64,000 nucleotides of DNA from Anaerolineales bacterium. GTDB lineage: Bacteria > Chloroflexota > Anaerolineae > 4572-78 > J111. The DNA is taken from assembly GCA_020634935.1 (NCBI GenBank), contig JACKAT010000003.1, forward strand, positions 1 to 64,000. Reading direction: 5' to 3'. This document shows positions 53,042-60,992 of this stretch, piece by piece. How positions within the stretch are numbered: the first letter of the stretch is position 1; each line of letters begins with the position of its first letter. The notes under the pieces were generated by a model. The model was not told the origin of the DNA, ran no database searches, and saw only the letters and a list, made by a program, of their open reading frames with translations. The translations under genes were made by a program, and so were the position numbers.

Positions 53042-53730
53042 CCCTCACCTCGCAGCCGGTAGCCGACGCCGTAGACCGTTTCGATATAGATTGGGCTGTC
53101 GGGGCTGACCTGCAATTTTTTGCGGAGGTTTTTGATGTGGGCGTCGATGGTGCGCTCCATGCCTTCGTAGCCGTAGCCCAGCGCGTTTTCGATGAGCTTG
53201 AGGCGAGTAAAGACCTGACCGGGGTGTTCAACCAGGATTTTGAGCAGATCAAACTCGGTCGGCGTCAACTCAAGCGGCTGCCCGTCGAGCAGAATTTCGT
53301 GGCGGTCCAGATCAATGCGCAACGAGTCGAACTGAAGCAGTTGGGGCGGGGCGCCCCCGGTGGTGGTCCGGCGCAAAACCGCTTTTACCCGGGCCACCAC
53401 CTCGCGGGGGTTGAACGGTTTGGTGATGTAGTCGTCGGCGCCTAACTCCAAGCCGGTCAGCTTATCGGCATCCTCCACGCGGGCGGTCAACATAATGACC
53501 GGCGTGGGAGCCAGCGTCGCATCGGCCCGAATAATGCGGGTAATGTCCCAGCCGTCGCGGTCGGGCAGCATCAGATCGAGCACCACCAGATCGGGCTTCT
53601 CCCGGCGCAGGGTATGCAGCGCGGTTTCCCCATCGAAGGCGGTTAGGACCTGGTAGCCGGCCTGTTCCAGATAGGACCGAACCAACCGCACGATTTTTTG
53701 ATCGTCATCCACAACCAGAATGCGAGCCAT
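53038..53730 (-). CDS. OmpR/PhoB-family response regulator
   Basis: A 230-residue regulator. The receiver has VVDDD (6-10), phospho-acceptor D52 (LVVLDLMLPDRDG) and YITKPFNPRE. The winged-helix output domain ends with SPIYIETVYGVGYRLRGEG. It overlaps the kinase gene by 4 bp (ATGA) and follows the DedA gene by 1 bp. Partner of the Met/His-rich kinase. Its DNA target is unknown. Confidence 0.95.
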   Translation of the reverse strand: MARILVVDDDQKIVRLVRSYLEQAGYQVLTAFDGETALHTLRREKPDLVVLDLMLPDRDGWDITRIIRADATLAPTPVIMLTARVEDADKLTGLELGADDYITKPFNPREVVARVKAVLRRTTTGGAPPQLLQFDSLRIDLDRHEILLDGQPLELTPTEFDLLKILVEHPGQVFTRLKLIENALGYGYEGMERTIDAHIKNLRKKLQVSPDSPIYIETVYGVGYRLRGEG

Positions 53731-53731
53731 A

Positions 53732-54364
53732 TTAACCTCGAGGCGCTACCGCCTCCCGGCGGGCTGATGCCGCTTTATGCCGCCGGTAGCGAAACAGACC
53801 GTAGATGCCGCCGGCAAAAATTACAATGCCGACTAACAGACCACTGAAATCGCTGATAAATTGGTTGATCAATTCCCATTGGCTACCAAAAGCATACCCC
53901 AATCCGCCAAAGAGAACAATCCAGGTCGCTTCGCCGCTCAGATCATAAATCAAAAAGCGCCAAAACGGGTAGCGGCTGCCGCCGGCAATGAGATTGATCG
54001 GCAGCGCAATGGGGGTTAACAACCAGCGGGTTAAATAAATGGCGGCCCCGCCGCGCCGGTTAAAGGTCGTTTGGGCGTTCTGCCAGACGGACGACTGTCC
54101 CAATCGGCGTTCGACCCAATCCCCGGCAAACCGACCCAGGCCGTAGCTCAGGCTGTCGCCTAACACGGCTCCGGTCAAACCAAATGTAGCGGCGCTGGGC
54201 CAATCGATGACCCCCTGCCGCACAAAGCCCCCGACGGCGATGACGGCCAGCGTACCGGGTACGGGTACTCCCAACGCCCCCAGAACCAAAGCCACGCCAA
54301 AAGCCAGAGCGCCGTAGTTGATAATGGCCGTGAGGAGGAAATCGGTGACATTGATGTCGGTCAT
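53732..54364 (-). CDS. DedA-family membrane protein (VTT domain)
   Basis: A 210-residue protein with about five hydrophobic segments. VTT-domain landmarks: LGVPVPGTLAVIAVGGFVRQG (about 33-52), GAVLGDSLSYGLGRFAG and YLTRWLLTPIALPINLIAGG. Established knowledge: DedA proteins are lipid scramblases or flippases needed for membrane integrity and stress resistance. Its start overlaps the preceding gene stop (ATGA). The link to a two-component operon suggests an envelope-stress role. Confidence 0.9.
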   Translation of the reverse strand: MTDINVTDFLLTAIINYGALAFGVALVLGALGVPVPGTLAVIAVGGFVRQGVIDWPSAATFGLTGAVLGDSLSYGLGRFAGDWVERRLGQSSVWQNAQTTFNRRGGAAIYLTRWLLTPIALPINLIAGGSRYPFWRFLIYDLSGEATWIVLFGGLGYAFGSQWELINQFISDFSGLLVGIVIFAGGIYGLFRYRRHKAASARREAVAPRG

Positions 54365-54759
54365 GGATCACCTCCCGGCGTGGCTGAGTGCTCAGCTTGA
54401 TAGCGGCGAATAGCCGTTTTGACCGCCTCGGTCAACGCGCCTGGGTTGCCCGCGGTCTGTTCGCGGTTGAGATCTCGCAAGCTTTTTTTGCGATTACCCT
54501 CGGCGGGGATATTGAGCTGCTCGAAGATGAACGACTCCGGCACCTGATAGGCTTGGGCAATATAGGGGATGGTCATCCAGCCCCTGATGGCCTCGACATC
54601 GGTTACGCCCGGTTCGAGGCCGGTCTGCTGAATGCGAATGTATGACCCCACGGCTCGTAGGCCAAAGAAGCCAATGAGCAGCAGGCCAACCACCAGGAGA
54701 CTAATGAAGATCAGTCGTTCGGTAGTAACAAATTTACTGTTTGATTTTTTTACAGCCAT
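54361..54759 (-). CDS. Membrane-anchored protein with a WMTIPYIAQAYQVPE motif
   Basis: A 132-residue protein. One membrane helix (about 16-36, LIFISLLVVGLLLIGFFGL) is followed by a soluble domain, RGWMTIPYIAQAYQVPESF then LNIPAEGNRKKSLRDLN. The helix-turn pattern (GWMTI..IA..Y.VP...+...L.IP....L.DL) looks like a small conserved domain. I recall it next to membrane redox proteins but cannot name it. Embedded in the operon between the DUF4405-like gene (20 bp) and DedA (overlap). Confidence 0.65.
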   Translation of the reverse strand: MAVKKSNSKFVTTERLIFISLLVVGLLLIGFFGLRAVGSYIRIQQTGLEPGVTDVEAIRGWMTIPYIAQAYQVPESFIFEQLNIPAEGNRKKSLRDLNREQTAGNPGALTEAVKTAIRRYQAEHSATPGGDP

Positions 54760-54779
54760 AAGAATTTTGATCTACTTCC

Positions 54780-55358
54780 TTATGCAGCATATGCCTTTGG
54801 CCGGCATAATGCTGCCTTAGTGTAACGCCGGATGACACAAGTGATCCAGCCCCAATGCAACGCCAAATGAATTCCCAAAATGATGATGAGCGTCACCCCC
54901 GTCCACAGATGCAAATCGCGCCAGTCTTGGCGCGTTAACGCCAGGAAAGTCATATTATAGAAGGGGTTGCGCCCTCCTTGAAATCCACCGCTCGGTAAAA
55001 CGAACCAACCCAGTAACCCGGACCCATTAACCAGTAGGAAAAAGGTCAACAGCAGCACATCGAGCCAGAAATTGAGCCGGGCTTGCTGAGCCACCTTACC
55101 GAATATACGGCCGGCCAGGCAAGAAATCCACTGCCAATGCCAGACCAAATGAACCACCGAGCCGACGAGCATGCCGATGCCGGCCCAAACGTGGATTTCA
55201 TTCCAATCGTGATGGGTCAGCGTTAAAAAGGTCAGACCTTGGTTGTCTCGCCCGCCGGGTACGACCAGCCATAAGAGTAACCCGGTTATGGCCGTTGTGG
55301 CAAATAAGGTTAAGATCACTATATCGAGCCAGAAATTGGCTTTGATTTTGTTGGCCAT
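54780..55358 (-). CDS. DUF4405-like haem membrane protein with internal duplication
   Basis: A 192-residue integral membrane protein built of two similar halves. Each half starts with (A/R)xNFWLD, has a helix, a PGG/PSGG loop and then (H/R)xDWxx(I/L)H(V/L)WxGxxxxxxxxxHLxxHWxWI with three conserved His. These His could ligate b-type haem. ATG 55358 is preferred to a TTG 21 bp upstream because AGAGGTG is well placed. First gene of the five-gene operon leading to the two-component system. A miniature element lies 23 bp upstream. Confidence 0.8.
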   Translation of the reverse strand: MANKIKANFWLDIVILTLFATTAITGLLLWLVVPGGRDNQGLTFLTLTHHDWNEIHVWAGIGMLVGSVVHLVWHWQWISCLAGRIFGKVAQQARLNFWLDVLLLTFFLLVNGSGLLGWFVLPSGGFQGGRNPFYNMTFLALTRQDWRDLHLWTGVTLIIILGIHLALHWGWITCVIRRYTKAALCRPKAYAA

Positions 55359-55380
55359 CACACACCTCTTATAAAGCATA

Positions 55381-55517
55381 GAACTTACGCAGTTGACATG
55401 TCATTTCGAGGAGGAACGACGAGAAATCCCTGAGAACGATGTTTTCAAGCCGACTCTATAGGGATTTCTCCGCCTTCGGCTCCGAAATGACATTATGGGA
55501 TGTCAAGTGCGTAACTC
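55381..55517. mobile_element. 137-bp MITE-like element with ACTTACGCAGTT ends
   Basis: Left arm GAACTTACGCAGTTGACATG then TCATTTCG (55381-55408); right arm CGAAATGACA...ATGTCAAGTGCGTAACTC (ending 55517). Inside, GAAATCCCT and AGGGATTTCTC-like arms pair. It shares its ends with the 42-kb element but has a different interior. It sits between the DUF4405-like gene start and the next upstream gene, so it may carry or block that operon's promoter. Confidence 0.75.
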
Positions 55518-55548
55518 CTAAAAGCAAACAAACTTTATCGATAGAGCC

Positions 55549-55579
55549 AGGTGACAGTCACAAAAAGTGACTGTCACCT
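55549..55579. repeat. GGTGACAGTCAC hairpin, copy 3 of 3
   Basis: AGGTGACAGTCAC-AAAAA-GTGACTGTCACCT, 13-bp perfect arms. It lies 27 bp beyond the stop of the haem-binding gene (55606, minus strand) and could act as its terminator. Confidence 0.75.
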
Positions 55580-55605
55580 CTTCCTAAAAACACTATAGAA
55601 TCGCG

Positions 55606-56118
55606 TTAATTATCCGACTCACCTGCCTCGTCGTCGGCCTCGGCGCTCGTCCGACCGCTGCGATTTTCGGCCTCTTCCCCTTCCTCCGAACCAAACGTTT
55701 TCTGCAACCCGGCCACAAACGCTTGGCGTTCGGTCTCCGACAATCTGGCTTCGGAATGAATTAAGGTATATTCCCACAGCGGCATTTCGCCTTTCTGTAC
55801 GGTTTTGGCTGCCTCGTCGCCTTCGCCGGAAGGCCATTCAGACATGTTAAACTTGGCGCGGCCTTCATGCACATGGTCGGCGACCGACCAAGAGATAGGC
55901 GCAACATAGCTGTACCAGGGCCATTTGGTCTCATTACTATGGCAGTCAAAGCAGGCCCGTTCCGCGTAAGCTCGCGTGGCGGGTGAGTCCCAGTTAGGTT
56001 CGCGCACGACCGGTGGGTTGGATCGATCGATCGGGATCAATTGAATAACGACCAGGGCGACGATGCCAATACCCAGTACCCAAGTTAACCCTTTAAAGAC
56101 CCTCTTTTTTGTAAACAT
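55606..56118 (-). CDS. Haem-binding (CxxCH) membrane-anchored protein
   Basis: A 170-residue protein. An N-terminal membrane anchor (LTWVLGIGIVALVVIQLIPI, 11-30) is followed by an extracytoplasmic domain with haem c motif ACFDCHSNETKWPWYSYVAP (C56, C59, H60). A further block, MPLWEYTLIHSEARLS, holds a possible distal Met or His. This fits the PF14376 haem-binding domain. An acidic tail closes it (SEEGEEAENRSGRTSAEADD). Monohaem electron carrier by inference. It lies inside the redox cluster. Confidence 0.85.
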   Translation of the reverse strand: MFTKKRVFKGLTWVLGIGIVALVVIQLIPIDRSNPPVVREPNWDSPATRAYAERACFDCHSNETKWPWYSYVAPISWSVADHVHEGRAKFNMSEWPSGEGDEAAKTVQKGEMPLWEYTLIHSEARLSETERQAFVAGLQKTFGSEEGEEAENRSGRTSAEADDEAGESDN

Positions 56119-56220
56119 TTCAGATTTTCTCCAATATTGAATCGTGTAGCAAAAGTTGTTAAATAGTTAGGTCCAGAAAATAGATCGGGATGTTTTTTTA
56201 CTGCCCCAGACACAGCAAAT

Positions 56221-56246
56221 TTTGGGCCGACGCTTGCCGGCCCAAA
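56221..56246 (-). terminator. Terminator of the Met/Gly/Gln-repeat gene
   Basis: TTTGGGCCG / CGGCCCAAA with an 8-nt loop. It lies 85 bp after the stop at 56331 on the minus strand. Confidence 0.65.
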
Positions 56247-56330
56247 GTTTTTGAATTATTTGATTGTTTTTAGCAGATCGCTGCCTGATGAAGACTGTCT
56301 TGCCGCCGGCCAATTTTAGCTAAGGTCACC

Positions 56331-57182
56331 CTACTGCCATCGACCTCCGCCCATTTGCTGCCCGCTGCCGGTTCCGGCGTGGTCACAGACGCCGTCGCTA
56401 TCTTCGTCAACGAAGTTGCCGCCTTGACCTTGACCGGCGTGGTCGCAAGTGCCACTGCCGTTACCCGGCCCGTGACCCTGACCGGCGCTCCACGGGCTGT
56501 TCAACTGCTCGGTTACTTTGGCCTTCATCATTGCCAGATAGGAGTCGGCTTGGGCTTGAGTGATGTCTTCATTAGCCACTTTTTCGGCCAATTGGTCGGC
56601 CCGAGGGGCTAAAAAGGCATCGACTACCGTATTCAGTTCAACACCGTGCGCGGTAATGACTTCGGCCATCGTTTGGCCGGATTGCAGTTCGGCAACCAGG
56701 TCGGCTTGCTCGAGACCTAGCTGTTCGGCCACCACCGTCATCATCGATGCTTCGGGCGCACCTAATCCCAGCCCGGCCCCGTTATTACCCATACCCTGGC
56801 CTTGACCGCCGCCGTGCATCATCGCGCCATCTTGCATCATGCCCTGGCCTTGACCCTGGCCCCGGCCGCCGTGCATCATTGCGCCATCTTGCATCATCCC
56901 TTGGCCTTGACCGCCGCCGCGCATCATCGCGCCATCTTGCATCATGCCCTGGCCTTGACCCTGGCCTTGACCCTGGCCCCGACCGCCGCGCATCATTGCG
57001 CCATCTTGCATCATCCCTTGGCCCTGGCCCATTCTTGAGCCGGATGCACCAATGAGTTGATTAAATCCAAGACCGTATCCATTTTGCGAACCATAAGCCA
57101 GCGCTACGGGGGTTAAGAGAACAACAGTCAGAGCCACGACTGCTAAGCCTATGATGATGATCACTAAACTTTTGTTTTTCAC
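56331..57182 (-). CDS. Exported Met/Gly/Gln-repeat protein, putative metal binder
   Basis: A 283-residue protein. The signal/anchor (IIIIGLAVVALTVVLLTPVA) is followed by four copies of MMQDGAMM(R/H)GG separated by (GQ)n runs (about 50-135). Then comes a helical domain (MMTVVAEQLGLEQADLVAEL ... QAQADSYLAMMKAKVTEQLN) and a Cys/His/Asp-rich tail (FVDEDSDGVCDHAG). The many Met with His suggest Cu(I)/Ag(I) binding. The helical part resembles DUF2680-like domains in character. A TTCA-N7-TTCA direct repeat precedes its promoter. Confidence 0.7.
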   Translation of the reverse strand: MKNKSLVIIIIGLAVVALTVVLLTPVALAYGSQNGYGLGFNQLIGASGSRMGQGQGMMQDGAMMRGGRGQGQGQGQGQGMMQDGAMMRGGGQGQGMMQDGAMMHGGRGQGQGQGMMQDGAMMHGGGQGQGMGNNGAGLGLGAPEASMMTVVAEQLGLEQADLVAELQSGQTMAEVITAHGVELNTVVDAFLAPRADQLAEKVANEDITQAQADSYLAMMKAKVTEQLNSPWSAGQGHGPGNGSGTCDHAGQGQGGNFVDEDSDGVCDHAGTGSGQQMGGGRWQ

Positions 57183-57253
57183 GATTTATCTCCTTCACAA
57201 GGTGATTATTGTTCATTCAGGTCAGATCATAACAACTTGATCTTTATGATTTG

Positions 57254-57296
57254 ATCATAAACCAGCATTGTGAAGAAGTTGTGAAGGTTAGTGAAA
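57254..57296 (-). promoter_or_regulatory. TTCA direct-repeat operator and -10 box, site A
   Basis: On the plus strand TGAA at 57271, 57282 and 57292. On the minus strand this reads AACCTTCACAACTTCTTCA. A minus-strand -10 TATGAT (57259-57254) lies downstream, placing the repeats over the -35. The gene start is at 57182. The region also holds an imperfect palindrome, TTTATGAT-TT-GATCATAAA. Confidence 0.55.
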
Positions 57297-57371
57297 ATCA
57301 TCCCAATTAAACCAGGTGACGGGCTTTTAATGACGGTGAGTAAAAGCGTCGATCCCCTGGATAATTCCCCT

Positions 57372-58184
57372 TTAACTTCTTATAGGCTGGCTAGCCTCCT
57401 TTCGCTTTGATTTTAACTTGAGCGTAAACAAGCGGTAGTAGGTTAAAAATAGGACGCTCAAACCGGTTAGTAAATAGATAAAGGTCATAAGTGAGGTGTC
57501 GCTGTCTGAGCCGGCCATCACCGCATGCCCCAAGGCCAGGGCATACGCCAGGAAGGTCAGGTAGTGCAAGATACGCCAAACCTTTTGACCGATCTGTTTG
57601 CGGACGTAAAAACTGGCCGTCAGCACCAGGCTCAAGTAAAACGTAATCGTGCCGATGCCCGTCCACAGAGGCTCATAGGGCGCGGTAAAGGGGATGGCCA
57701 GATTAAAGATAGTGAAATCGAAATAGCTGTCCCCTAGCAAGACCAAGCTGTGCAACCCCATAAAGCCGAGCGCTAACAGGGCCAAAAACTCGTGCAAGCC
57801 ATAGACCAACTGCGGGGCCATCGTTTTTGAGATTTTGGTACTTATCAGCAAGCCCCACACCACCGACAGCCAGAGCAACAGATAAGCGATGATCCCGCCG
57901 ATGCGAGCCATATACCAATAGGCCGGGGTCTCGCCGGTGAGCGGCAGGCCCATCAACTGCGCCTGATCGAGCGCCAGCAACTGCCAACTGGCGGGAACCA
58001 TCTGCCATAACTGCGCACTGACCGCCCCTAAATAGCTTTGGGCCGGTCCGGCTTGAAAATCTAACCACAGCCACAAGGCGCCCAGGCCAACAATACCGCC
58101 GGTGATCACCCCCAAGGCAACGAACATGACGTTCTGCATGAGTTTTCCGGGCGTTTGATTTGAAAATTTTGAAAGCGCTGTCAT
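57372..58184 (-). CDS. Ferric-reductase-like transmembrane protein
   Basis: A 270-residue membrane protein with about seven hydrophobic segments. Paired His in two helices (GLHEFLALLALGFMGLHSLV; ILHYLTFLAYALALGHAVMA) match the bis-haem b arrangement of the ferric-reductase-like domain (MsrQ/FRE family). No flavin or NAD domain is attached, so it would need a separate electron donor. It is 23 bp downstream of the Pro-rich gene and near an ApbE gene, suggesting a membrane electron-transfer role. GGAGAAA precedes the ATG. Confidence 0.85.
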   Translation of the reverse strand: MTALSKFSNQTPGKLMQNVMFVALGVITGGIVGLGALWLWLDFQAGPAQSYLGAVSAQLWQMVPASWQLLALDQAQLMGLPLTGETPAYWYMARIGGIIAYLLLWLSVVWGLLISTKISKTMAPQLVYGLHEFLALLALGFMGLHSLVLLGDSYFDFTIFNLAIPFTAPYEPLWTGIGTITFYLSLVLTASFYVRKQIGQKVWRILHYLTFLAYALALGHAVMAGSDSDTSLMTFIYLLTGLSVLFLTYYRLFTLKLKSKRKEASQPIRS

Positions 58185-58207
58185 GATGAAATTTCTCCTT
58201 GATGGGT

Positions 58208-58657
58208 TTAAGAGCCGCCGCTGCGGTGTCTAGAGGACGACGAAGCCGGGGGGGGCGGCGGGGGGGGCGGCGGCGCTGGCATTTCGGGTAAAGGAGCCAA
58301 CGTCGGCAGCGGCGCCAGGGTTGGCAAGGGGGCCAGGTCGATATCGGGCAAAACGACGTTTAAGTCGGATAGTGAGGCGTCCGGCAGGGACGTGTTCGCC
58401 GTGGTCAGCGTCGGTCGCAGCGTGGGAATGGGCGGCGCGTCACTCAACGGGATGATGGTGGGCCAGCGGGTTGGTGAGGCCGTCGGCGTGGGCGAGGGAG
58501 TTGGCGTGGGTAATGCTTCAGCCTGTGCGGTTTGATGTTCCAGCCGGCCAATCACATTCCAGCCGCCTAAAAACCCGGCCAAACTCAGGGCGCTCAGGGC
58601 CAGCCGGGCGTTAGAGGTTAACTTCTTGCGTTTTGGGTAAGAAATCATCGTTGTCAT
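58208..58657 (-). CDS. Exported Pro-rich hypothetical protein
   Basis: A 149-residue protein. An N-terminal hydrophobic segment (LALSALSLAGFLGGWNVIG) is followed by a disordered region: PTPTPSPTPTASPT, then LAPLPTLAPLPTLAPLPE and a run of nine Pro. It ends in a Ser/His/Arg/Gly tail (SSSSRHRSGGS). It could span the cell envelope as a linker. Cotranscribed with the ferric-reductase-like gene (23 bp). Confidence 0.65.
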   Translation of the reverse strand: MTTMISYPKRKKLTSNARLALSALSLAGFLGGWNVIGRLEHQTAQAEALPTPTPSPTPTASPTRWPTIIPLSDAPPIPTLRPTLTTANTSLPDASLSDLNVVLPDIDLAPLPTLAPLPTLAPLPEMPAPPPPPPPPPASSSSRHRSGGS

Positions 58658-58740
58658 GGGGTACTCCGAATTCTAAGTTAGAGATAAGGATGGGTAACTG
58701 GTCCTTAAGTAGTTTTCAACTCTAAGTTGTTACATTAATT

Positions 58741-58810
58741 TAGACAGAATTAACAGGATTAATATGATTTTTCCTTATTTTAATCTTGGAAATCCTGTAA
58801 ATCCTGTCTA
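58741..58810. repeat. 70-bp inverted repeat (TAGACAG...CTGTCTA)
   Basis: TAGACAGAATTAACAGGATT (58741-58760) pairs with AATCCTGTAAATCCTGTCTA (58791-58810) at 18 of 20 positions. It lies 43 bp after the apbE stop on the minus strand and may act as a terminator. It looks like a dispersed miniature repeat. Confidence 0.7.
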
Positions 58811-58852
58811 TTCATCCTGGTCTCAAACTCACAAGTTAGTTATGAAAATTAC

Positions 58853-59833
58853 TTAAATCAGATTGAAATCTTTAGTTTGATGAACAGAGGTATCGGCGGC
58901 AACGATTAACCCCTCAACATCGGGCAAATCCTGTAAAAAGGCCAGCCCGCGTTCAACGCCCAGAATAAGGGCGATTTTGGCATATACTTCGGCGATAACC
59001 GTCCGGGGGGCTGTGACCGACACTGAGATAGCGTCGGTTTGAGCCGGGCAGCCGGTGCGCGGATCGATCAGGTGGTGCTTGAGCTGGCCGTTGTGCCGCC
59101 ACCGCCGCCGGGCGATGGTCGAGGTGGCCAGCGCTCGGTGATGCAGTTCGATCTGGGCCACGGTTTCTTCCGGGTTTAGAGGATGACTAATTTCAATGAG
59201 CCAGCCGTTTTTGCCCGGCGGCGAGTGGTAGGCAAACAGATCGCCGCCGGCGTTGACCAGAAAAGGACCAAGCCCTTGCAGCGCATCGGCCGCCCGATCA
59301 ACCGTCCAGCCTTTGCCCATCCCGCCTAAATCCAGCCGCAGACCGGCCGGCCGGATAATTTGCCGCCGGGCGCGGTTGACCTGGATTGAGCGGAAGGTAA
59401 ACGGCCGGTAGTGAGCGGCGGATGACGCCCGATTGGCCGCGAAAACGGGGGAACTTTGAGACAGCGGCTCCGGAAATTCAATCCGCTCAAAGCTGCGGTC
59501 GTAGCCAGCGCTTTCCAAGGCGTCTAGCAGCGTTGGGTCGTACAGGCCGGCCGTGGCGCTCGCCGCCCACAGCGCCGCCTCAACCGCATCGATTAGGAGC
59601 GGGCTGGCGACAAAAGCGGCTTGCGGCGCGGCGTTGAGTTGAGACAGTTCGCTGGCCGGATTGAAGCGAGACAACCGCCGTTCGACGCTGGCAAACAGCC
59701 GCTCAACATCGAGCACCAGGTCCTGGCTGTTGGTCCGATCTGACAGCAATTCGACGGTCACGTCCGTATTCATCGCCCTGAAATCGTGCCGGGTCCAGCG
59801 CCAGGTCGATTGGCGGGTGGGGGTGTTAGTCAT
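58853..59833 (-). CDS. apbE: FAD:protein FMN transferase (ApbE)
   Basis: A 326-residue enzyme that attaches FMN covalently to Thr/Ser of exported flavoproteins. Seen: FRAMNTDVTVELL at the start, RFNPASELSQLNA (about 70), LDLGGMGKGWTVDRAADALQ, LVNAGGDLFAYHSP and HHLIDPRTGCPAQTDAISVSVTAP. Key residues of the family are present. ATG 59833 overlaps the upstream stop (ATGACTAA); a longer start inside the His/Asp tail of the upstream gene would give only out-of-frame Met/Thr filler. No lipoprotein signal was found, though ApbE normally acts outside. No FMN_bind target gene is in the window. Confidence 0.9.
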   Translation of the reverse strand: MTNTPTRQSTWRWTRHDFRAMNTDVTVELLSDRTNSQDLVLDVERLFASVERRLSRFNPASELSQLNAAPQAAFVASPLLIDAVEAALWAASATAGLYDPTLLDALESAGYDRSFERIEFPEPLSQSSPVFAANRASSAAHYRPFTFRSIQVNRARRQIIRPAGLRLDLGGMGKGWTVDRAADALQGLGPFLVNAGGDLFAYHSPPGKNGWLIEISHPLNPEETVAQIELHHRALATSTIARRRWRHNGQLKHHLIDPRTGCPAQTDAISVSVTAPRTVIAEVYAKIALILGVERGLAFLQDLPDVEGLIVAADTSVHQTKDFNLI

Positions 59834-60464
59834 CGTCTTCATGTTCGCCGTGGTCATCATCGTGCTCTTCGTGATCGTTGTCATGATTGTCGTGTTCTTC
59901 GTGGTCATTATTCTGATAGCTGCCACCGCCCCCCACAGCCGCGGCCTGAGCCTGCTGCTGGGCGATATCGTTGTAGGCCATATTCAATTGGTTAGTCACC
60001 TCATCTAACTGAGCGCGAAGCTGCCCTTCGGTTTCCTGCATTGTGGCCAACTGGTTTTCATAAGTAGCAGAGTCGGTTTGCATGGCTTGCTGAAGGCTAT
60101 TGCCGTGCTCTTGCAGAGCTTGAATCCGGGCCGTGGTTTGCTCGATCTGGGCTTGCAAATCGGCCAATTGATCTTGTAACTCAGCAATTTTTGCCTGAGA
60201 CGTTTGGTCCAGTTCCTCGATGGCGGCCTGCCGCTGATCGATTTGAGCTTGCAGGGTTGCCTGACGAGCTTGGAAGGCGGCTTCTAACTGCCGGCTCACA
60301 TCCGGAGTCGGTTTGGTGACAATTTGCTGATCTTTGACCTCAACCGAGTTGGGCTGGTCAGCTTCGGCCGGCTGGGTTACGGCGGCAATGGCGGCGACAA
60401 AAATGATGATACCCAGAATTGTGGTTAAAACGGCTGCCAGAAATAAGGCAATATTTCGTTTCAT
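59826..60464 (-). CDS. Membrane-anchored coiled-coil protein with His/Asp/Glu-rich tail
   Basis: A 212-residue protein. An N-terminal anchor (IALFLAAVLTTILGIIIFVA) is followed by a long coiled coil (about 55-170, Gln/Ala/Leu heptads), a GGGG hinge and the tail NDHEEHDNHDNDHEEHDDDH (186 to end). The tail has about eight His among acidic residues and would bind divalent metals outside the cell. Similar in design to the next gene upstream. Stop overlaps the apbE start. Confidence 0.7.
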   Translation of the reverse strand: MKRNIALFLAAVLTTILGIIIFVAAIAAVTQPAEADQPNSVEVKDQQIVTKPTPDVSRQLEAAFQARQATLQAQIDQRQAAIEELDQTSQAKIAELQDQLADLQAQIEQTTARIQALQEHGNSLQQAMQTDSATYENQLATMQETEGQLRAQLDEVTNQLNMAYNDIAQQQAQAAAVGGGGSYQNNDHEEHDNHDNDHEEHDDDHGEHEDDD

Positions 60465-60482
60465 AATTAGCTCCTGTTTAGG

Positions 60483-60992
60483 TTAGCGGCCGAGTTGGGC
60501 GTTGGCTTCGGCCAGCCGGGCTTGAGCCTGGCTGATGGCTTGTTGAATTTCGGCATATCGGGCCTGGTATTGCTGGCTGGTCTGCTCTAGTTGAGTCTGG
60601 TACAGGCTAATGCGCTCGGCGCGAGTCGCCTCTAACTGGGCCGCTTGTTGAGTGAGCGTCTCGGCCTGAGCCTGCAACTGGTTGAGTTGGTTTTGGGCAA
60701 CGGCCAGTTGCTCACCAATCTGTTGGATTTGGCTCTGGTAAGTGGCATGGCGATCCTGCAAAGTTTGATCAAGCTGCGACATCTGCGCCTGGTAGGTTTC
60801 TTCTCGCCGGGCCAACTCGGCCTCAATTGGCGGGGCAGCGGGTACAGCCGGTAAGGCTAAGGGCGGCGTGCCGACGGCAACCGCCTCAGACGACTCGGCA
60901 TCGGTGTCTACGGGCAAAAAAACAAACGCGCCAATCACAATTATAATGAGCAAGGTTAATGCGCCGGCTAAAAGCGGGCCTAAAAGTTTCAT
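60483..60992 (-). CDS. Membrane-anchored coiled-coil protein
   Basis: A 169-residue protein. An anchor at 7-27 (LLAGALTLLIIIVIGAFVFL) and a Pro/Ala spacer lead to a Gln-rich coiled coil (about 55-165). It has internal similarity to its downstream neighbour (RxxTYQxQIxQ-type heptads) but lacks the His tail, so the two are probably tandem paralogues. First gene of the operon coiled coil - coiled coil/His tail - apbE. A TTCA-repeat operator lies about 106 bp upstream. Confidence 0.7.
   Translation of the reverse strand: MKLLGPLLAGALTLLIIIVIGAFVFLPVDTDAESSEAVAVGTPPLALPAVPAAPPIEAELARREETYQAQMSQLDQTLQDRHATYQSQIQQIGEQLAVAQNQLNQLQAQAETLTQQAAQLEATRAERISLYQTQLEQTSQQYQARYAEIQQAISQAQARLAEANAQLGR

Noticed and set aside
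56331..57055. Open frames on the plus strand through the Met/Gly/Gln repeats (for example 56802-57038)
   Set aside because: They are antisense shadows of the low-complexity repeats; the minus-strand frame has an export signal, an operator and a terminator.
56331..57182. GASGS in the exported Met-repeat protein as the ApbE flavinylation site
   Set aside because: The consensus [ST]GA[ST]x[ST] needs Ser/Thr before GA; here it is Ile, and there is no FMN_bind fold.
59834..59926. N-terminal extension of ApbE starting at 59926
   Set aside because: The added residues are Met/Thr-rich and overlap the His/Asp tail of the upstream gene in another frame; the family start aligns with ATG 59833.
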